64,000 bases of DNA from Streptomyces griseorubiginosus (GTDB lineage: Bacteria; Actinomycetota; Actinomycetes; Streptomycetales; Streptomycetaceae): contig NZ_KQ948744.1 in assembly GCF_001514195.1 (NCBI RefSeq), positions 266,597 through 330,596 of the forward strand. The letters run 5' to 3'. Every line of letters starts with the position of its first letter. Position 1 is the first letter of the stretch. Below the pieces are notes generated by a model. The model was given only the letters and a program-made list of their open reading frames with translations, did no database searches and was not told the origin of the DNA. The translations under genes and the position numbers were made by a program. Of the stretch, positions 60,099-64,000 are shown piece by piece.

Positions 60099-61334
60099 AT
60101 GGACGCTCGCTTCACCGCCGAACAGGACGAGATCCGGGGCGCGTTGTGGGATCTGCTGCGCAGGCGATGCGGCCCGCGTGAGCTGCGGGAGGCGCTCGAC
60201 ACCCCGGCCGGCCACGACCCCGACCTGTGGGCGGCCCTCGCCGGACAGCTGGGGCTGCCGGGACTGGCCCTGCCCGAGGAGTACGGCGGTGTGGGCTGCT
60301 CGGCGACCGAACTGGCGCTGGCCTGCGAGGAGACGGGCCGGGTGCTGGCGCCCTCGCCCCTGCTGGCGACGGCCGTCCTCGCCGCCCCCCTGCTGCTGGC
60401 CCTGGGCACGGAGGCCCAGCGAGCGGACCTGCTCCCCCGCCTCGCCTCCGGCACCCTGACCGCCACCCTCGCCGCCCCACCGGCCACGGCCCTCGCCCTC
60501 ACCTGCGGCAACGAGGGGGAGTGGGCCGGGGGCGGGCGCGCGGGGGGAGTGCAGGCACGACTCGTCCGCGGTACGGGAGGCGACGCCACCGCAGGGCCGG
60601 GCGCGCCGGGAGGTGGCGCCGGCACGGTCTGGCGGCTCTACGGCCAGGTCGAGCAGGTTCTCGACGGGCATACCGCCGGTCTTCTGGTCGTCGCCGCGCA
60701 CGCCGGGGGGTTCGCCCGGTCCCGCACTCTGCTGTTCCTGGTTTCCAGTGACGCTCCCGGGCTCGTCCGGACCCGGCAGACCGCTCTCGATGCCACCCGG
60801 CCCCGGGCGTGCATCCAACTACGGCACGTGGAGGCCGAGTTGCTGGGCGGGGACGACGAGGCCGACGTGCTGGAGGCGCTGGCCCGCCTCGGTGACACCG
60901 TCGCCGCCGTGCTCGCCTGCGAGGCCGTCGGGGCCGCCGACCGGGCGCTGGAGCGGACCGTCGAGTACGTGGGGCAGCGGGAGCAGTTCGGGCGGGCGAT
61001 CGGGTCCTTCCAGGCCGTGAAGCACCGGCTGGCCGATGTGTACGTGCAGCTCCAGGCGGCCCGCTCGGCCGCCTACTACGCCGCCTGGGCCGTCGGACAG
61101 GGCGAGCAGCGGGTCGGCGGTCTCGCCCTCGCCCAGGCCCTGGAGGCGCTGCGCACCGCGGCCGCCGAGGGCATCCAGCTGCACGGCGGCATCGGGTTCA
61201 CCTGGGAGCACGAAGCCCATCTGTACTTCAAGCGGGCGACCGGAGACGATCTGCTCTTCGGGCCCGCGCACCGGCTGCGGGCGCACGCCGCCGACGCGGC
61301 ACGGCTCTTCGAGCGGACGGAGGTGACGGTGTGA
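60099..61334 (+). CDS. Acyl-CoA dehydrogenase
   Basis: Fourth acyl-CoA dehydrogenase of the regulon, 411 residues. N-terminal domain with LALPEEYGGVG, a central domain with a Gly/Ala-rich loop (ARLVRGTGGDATAGPGAPGGG) and a C-terminal domain with TVEYVGQREQFGRAIGSFQAVKH and QLHGGIGFTWEHEAHLYFKRA. ATG at 60099 follows GGAGGGAAGAGG. It could pair with another regulon subunit to form a heteromer. Confidence 0.88.
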   Translation: MDARFTAEQDEIRGALWDLLRRRCGPRELREALDTPAGHDPDLWAALAGQLGLPGLALPEEYGGVGCSATELALACEETGRVLAPSPLLATAVLAAPLLLALGTEAQRADLLPRLASGTLTATLAAPPATALALTCGNEGEWAGGGRAGGVQARLVRGTGGDATAGPGAPGGGAGTVWRLYGQVEQVLDGHTAGLLVVAAHAGGFARSRTLLFLVSSDAPGLVRTRQTALDATRPRACIQLRHVEAELLGGDDEADVLEALARLGDTVAAVLACEAVGAADRALERTVEYVGQREQFGRAIGSFQAVKHRLADVYVQLQAARSAAYYAAWAVGQGEQRVGGLALAQALEALRTAAAEGIQLHGGIGFTWEHEAHLYFKRATGDDLLFGPAHRLRAHAADAARLFERTEVTV

Positions 61335-61822
61335 TCGGGGAACGGATCGTGCAGAAGGTGTCGTCCACGCGCGGCTTCGCCAAGGTGGCCCCCCATGTGA
61401 TTCCCGCGCTGGACCGGGCCGTGCACCGGCTCACCCGGGGGAAGGTCCTGCTCAGCGCCCAGATGCTGCCGGGGGTGATCCTCACCTCCACCGGGGCGAG
61501 AAGCGGGCTGGCCCGCCGGACCCCGCTCGCCTGCATGCCCGAGGAGGAGGGCCGCTCCTGGATCCTCATCGGCTCGAACTTCGGCCGCGAGGGCCACCCC
61601 GCCTGGACCGGCAACCTCATCGCCCACCCCGACGCCGAGGTCAGCTGGAAGGGTGCGGACATCCCGGTGCGGGCGACCCTGCTGACGGGGGAGGAGCGGG
61701 CGGCCGTGTGGAAGACCGCGCTGGCGTTCTGGCCGCCGTACGCCACCTATCAGGCGCGGGTGGAGCGGGAGATCCGGCTCTTCCGGATCGTACGCGCGAC
61801 GGGCGGCCGTCCACCCGAGTGA
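61331..61822 (+). CDS. F420-type/nitroreductase split-barrel protein (Ddn family)
   Basis: 163 residues in the deazaflavin-dependent nitroreductase family: VILTSTGARSGLARRTPL, WILIGSNFGREGHPAWTGNL and KTALAFWPPYATYQARV. These motifs bind F420 or FMN. Overlaps the dehydrogenase stop as GTGA. Would reduce a double bond or quinone in the pathway; inference. Its 3' end is repeated downstream. Confidence 0.87.
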   Translation: MIGERIVQKVSSTRGFAKVAPHVIPALDRAVHRLTRGKVLLSAQMLPGVILTSTGARSGLARRTPLACMPEEEGRSWILIGSNFGREGHPAWTGNLIAHPDAEVSWKGADIPVRATLLTGEERAAVWKTALAFWPPYATYQARVEREIRLFRIVRATGGRPPE

Positions 61823-61872
61823 AAGCCGCGTACGCACGACAGGCGGCCGTCCACCCGAGTGAACAGCCGCCT
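61802..61872 (+). terminator. Duplicated gene 3' end and terminator hairpin
   Basis: GGCGGCCGTCCACCCGAGTG at 61802 recurs at 61842 (40-base period): the last codons and stop of the preceding gene copied once more. AGGCGGC (61841-61847) pairs with GCCGCCT (61866-61872), a hairpin terminator lying before the convergent TetR end. Confidence 0.6.
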
Positions 61873-61917
61873 GCCTGACAGGACTTGAGACCGGTGAGCC
61901 GAGAAAGAGGGGACGCG

Positions 61918-62565
61918 CTACTTCGTCGGCTTCTTCCCGGTGACGCCCAGATGCACCAACAGCGCCAGGTTCGGCTTGAGTTCAGCCTGCTTGACGCCCC
62001 ACGTCTGGAAGCCCTTCTGGTGCGAGGCCACCGCCGCGAGCATCGCGACCAGGGAGCCCGCCACCGCGGCCGGGTTGACGTCCTTGTCGACCTTGCCCTT
62101 GGACTGGAGCTCGGCGACCGCGTCCGAGAGGGAGTTGTTCACCGAGTTCAGGATCTTCATGCGGATCTTGTAGAACCGCTTGTCGCCCTCGGCGGCACCG
62201 AGGTCGACCACGCGCAGGATCGCGTCGTTCCTGCGCCAGAACTCGAGGAAGCCCTCCACGAGTTCCTGCGCGGTCTGCCATCCCGCCTTGCCGACCCATG
62301 ACCGGCCTTCGAGCAGCTCGGTCAACTGGCCGCCCTCGGTCGCCATTTGCTCGGCGATCTCCAGGACGGCGCCTTCGACGTCCGGGAAGTACTGGTAGAA
62401 GGTCGCGGGTGAAGTGCCCGCCTTCCGGGCGACATCGATGACTTTGACGTCCCGGTAAGGGGAGGAGCTGAGCATCTCGCTGAGGCAGTCGAGCAGCTTC
62501 TGCCGGGTCGCCTGCCCACGCCGACCGGCCACACGGCCGTCGACGGTACGCACTTGTCCTGTCAT
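61918..62565 (-). CDS. TetR-family repressor, candidate regulator of the operator family
   Basis: 215 residues. HTH at about 15-62 (RQKLLDCLSEMLSSSPYRDVKVIDVARKAGTSPATFYQYF, read in two parts), then a helical effector domain. The class resembles KstR-like fatty-acid/steroid regulators. Its start ATG at 62565 follows GACAAG and lacks the operator palindrome; so it may act on the nine sites but not visibly on itself. It is the only TetR gene beside the catabolic set. Candidate, not proved. Confidence 0.85.
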   Translation of the reverse strand: MTGQVRTVDGRVAGRRGQATRQKLLDCLSEMLSSSPYRDVKVIDVARKAGTSPATFYQYFPDVEGAVLEIAEQMATEGGQLTELLEGRSWVGKAGWQTAQELVEGFLEFWRRNDAILRVVDLGAAEGDKRFYKIRMKILNSVNNSLSDAVAELQSKGKVDKDVNPAAVAGSLVAMLAAVASHQKGFQTWGVKQAELKPNLALLVHLGVTGKKPTK

Positions 62566-62676
62566 GCCGTCAGCTTACCGAGGGGTGATCGGAGCGCGAT
62601 TCGGCCGACTGCAAATGGGGTGCGAGGGGTCCGGGAGGCGGGTGTGCCTGGTCCTGCGGGGTGCGTGCGTCGCCGT

Positions 62677-62682
62677 TACTTT
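62677..62682 (+). promoter_or_regulatory. -10 element of the leaderless VOC gene
   Basis: TACTTT, six bases before the ATG at 62689. Confidence 0.45.
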
Positions 62683-62688
62683 GACGGT

Positions 62689-63432
62689 ATGGCCGAAAAC
62701 AGGGCATCCGCAGACGGAACGGGTTACGGCGAGGGCGTCCCCTGCTGGGTGGACGCGCAGCTGCCCGACGTGGCCGCCGGGCAGCGGTTCTACGGTGAGC
62801 TCTTCGGGTGGACCTTCGAGGAGGCGCCCGGCGGCTCGGTGTGGGCCCTGCGCGAGGGCGAACCGGTCGCCGGGCTCGCCCGCAAGACCGACGGGCGGAT
62901 GCCCACCGTGTGGACGGTGTACTTCGCCACCCCGGACATCGAGGGTCTCGCCGACCGGATCTGGGCGGCCGGCGGACAGGTCGTCACCGCTCCCGTGCCG
63001 GTCGCGGAGCTGGGCATGTCCGCGCTGGTCACCGACCCGGAGGGGGCCGTGTTCGCGCTGTGGGAGCCCGGCAGTCACCAGGGCTTCGGGGTCCGGCACC
63101 GGCCCGGCACCTTCGCCTGGGCGGAGCTGTACGCCCGGGACACCGAGGCCGCCAACACCTTCTACGGCGGCCTCTTCCACGACGCCCTCTTCGGCCCGGA
63201 CGCCCACCCCGACTTCGGCCGCGCCCCCGTCGCCGACGTGTTCCCCGCCGAGATGCCGCCCCATTTCCTCGTCCACTTCCAGGTGGAGGACTGCGAGGCG
63301 GTGCTCGGGACGGTCGGCCGGCTCGGGGGGCGGGTCCAGGCGCCGCCATTCGAGACGTCGTACGGGAAAGTGGCGGTCGTCACCGACAATCAAGGGGCGT
63401 CGTTCGCGGTTCTGGAGCGGACGGAGCGGTAG
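62689..63432 (+). CDS. Two-domain VOC/glyoxalase-family protein
   Basis: 247 residues, two consecutive VOC betaalphabeta domains (about 15-125 and 135-245). First: VPCWVDAQLPDVAAGQRFYGELFGW; second: FAWAELYARDTEAANTFYGGLF. Two-domain VOC proteins of this type are called 27-kDa antigen Cfp30B-like; function unproved. Probably leaderless. Confidence 0.88.
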   Translation: MAENRASADGTGYGEGVPCWVDAQLPDVAAGQRFYGELFGWTFEEAPGGSVWALREGEPVAGLARKTDGRMPTVWTVYFATPDIEGLADRIWAAGGQVVTAPVPVAELGMSALVTDPEGAVFALWEPGSHQGFGVRHRPGTFAWAELYARDTEAANTFYGGLFHDALFGPDAHPDFGRAPVADVFPAEMPPHFLVHFQVEDCEAVLGTVGRLGGRVQAPPFETSYGKVAVVTDNQGASFAVLERTER

Positions 63433-63602
63433 AAGATACCGGTTTGATGTGAGACACCCCATTTGACCCCGGGTTCGCCACCAGGCCTCCGGCCAGGAAG
63501 AATCAGGGTTGCGTGCCGCCATGGCGGTGCGGTGGTGAGACGCTGCACGGGGTCGCGTACATATGTGGGTGGCGCGGCTTGTACGGGGAGGTGGCAGGCA
63601 GA

Positions 63603-64000
63603 GTGGTGGATCAGCTGACGCAGCACGATCCGCGCAGGATCGGGCCGTTCGAGGTGCTGGGGCGGCTGGGTGCCGGCGGCATGGGGCTGGTCTATCTCGC
63701 GCGCTCGGCTTCGGGCCGGCGGGTGGCGATCAAGACCGTCCGTACGGAGCTCGCCGAGGACCAGCTCTTCCGGGTCCGCTTCACCCGCGAGGTGGAGGCG
63801 GCCCGGGCGGTCTCCGGCTTCTACACGGCGGCCGTGGTCGACGCCGACCCGCGCGCGGCCGTGCCGTGGCTGGCCACCGCCTATGTCCCCGCGCCCTCCC
63901 TCGAGGAGATAGTGAACGAGTGCGGGCCGCTCCCGGCCCAGGCGGTGCGCTGGTTCGCGGCGGGCGTCGCCGAGGCCCTCCAGTCCATCCACGGCGCCGG
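63603..64000 (+). CDS. Ser/Thr protein kinase, 3' partial
   Basis: Start of a eukaryotic-type kinase running off the right edge. Glycine loop GRLGAGGMGLVYLARS and the catalytic lysine in VAIKTVR are visible; the HRD and DFG segments lie outside. GTG at 63603 or 63606 follows a distant GGGGAGG. The gap 63433-63602 shows no gene. Confidence 0.88.
   Translation, partial: MVDQLTQHDPRRIGPFEVLGRLGAGGMGLVYLARSASGRRVAIKTVRTELAEDQLFRVRFTREVEAARAVSGFYTAAVVDADPRAAVPWLATAYVPAPSLEEIVNECGPLPAQAVRWFAAGVAEALQSIHGA

Noticed and set aside
1..64000. tRNA or rRNA genes
   Set aside because: No tRNA T-loop with CCA-proximal cloverleaf or rRNA sequence seen in reading; a dedicated scan would be decisive.

Overview
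The window is about 70% GC with strong third-position G/C bias, frequent GTG starts, leaderless genes and actinobacterial families (a DtxR-type iron repressor, zinc-finger anti-sigma and STAS proteins, an F420-type split-barrel protein). It is chromosomal Streptomyces or a very close relative. The gene order around the dmdR1-type repressor, citrate-synthase-like gene, pdxH, purU and the EF-hand gene matches what I recall of the S. coelicolor SCO438x-441x region. That is recall, not a search.

Left part (1-11 kb): an acyl-CoA carboxylase pair, acyl-CoA dehydrogenase, AMP-forming ligase, 3-methylglutaconyl-CoA-hydratase-like crotonase and TetR regulator form a branched-chain acyl-CoA operon. A citrate-synthase-like gene diverges from pdxH, followed by a PAS-PAS-GAF sensor and a GNAT.

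Accessory insert (about 11.2-13.3 kb): a complete iscB gene, the OMEGA RNA-guided nuclease family ancestral to Cas9. It has PLMP, RuvC-I, bridge helix, RuvC-II, HNH, RuvC-III and a TAM-interaction domain, with every catalytic residue present. A chain of strong hairpins, the candidate omega/HEARO RNA, covers the upstream region and the first ~90 codons, and one hairpin encloses the ribosome binding site and start codon. No transposase is nearby. A long palindrome follows the gene.

Middle (13-31 kb): a zinc-ribbon protein, SIS protein, dmdR1, an alpha/beta hydrolase lacking the nucleophile serine, an ABC exporter, a stand-alone Prim-Pol domain, an NsdA-like regulator, a repeat-rich membrane protein, a substrate-binding lipoprotein, purU, a sigma/anti-sigma pair, a STAS protein and a four-EF-hand protein.

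Right part (31-62 kb): a dispersed catabolic regulon with two CoA-activating enzymes, four acyl-CoA dehydrogenases, SDR, zinc alcohol dehydrogenase, crotonase, cyclase-family hydrolase, flavin reductase, DoxX, DUF35 and a Cys-less thiolase-like protein. Six control regions carry the same TetR-type palindrome, ATCTGACGNNNCGTCAGAT, nine times (one is a half-site). The TetR gene at 61.9 kb is the natural candidate regulator. The gene set resembles actinobacterial steroid or alicyclic-acid side-chain degradation. Between these lie a GlxA-type regulator, an MFS transporter, SMI1/KNR4 protein, amine oxidase, flavin monooxygenase, GNAT paralogues and a Phd/VapC toxin-antitoxin pair. The window ends in a VOC protein and the start of a Ser/Thr kinase.

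An unusual number of short tandem repeats lie in gaps (14.7, 17.3, 30.9, 36.1, 51.6, 54.7, 61.8 kb) and inside genes (TetR N-terminus, crotonase loop, hydrolase tail, membrane protein). I saw no tRNA, rRNA or CRISPR array.
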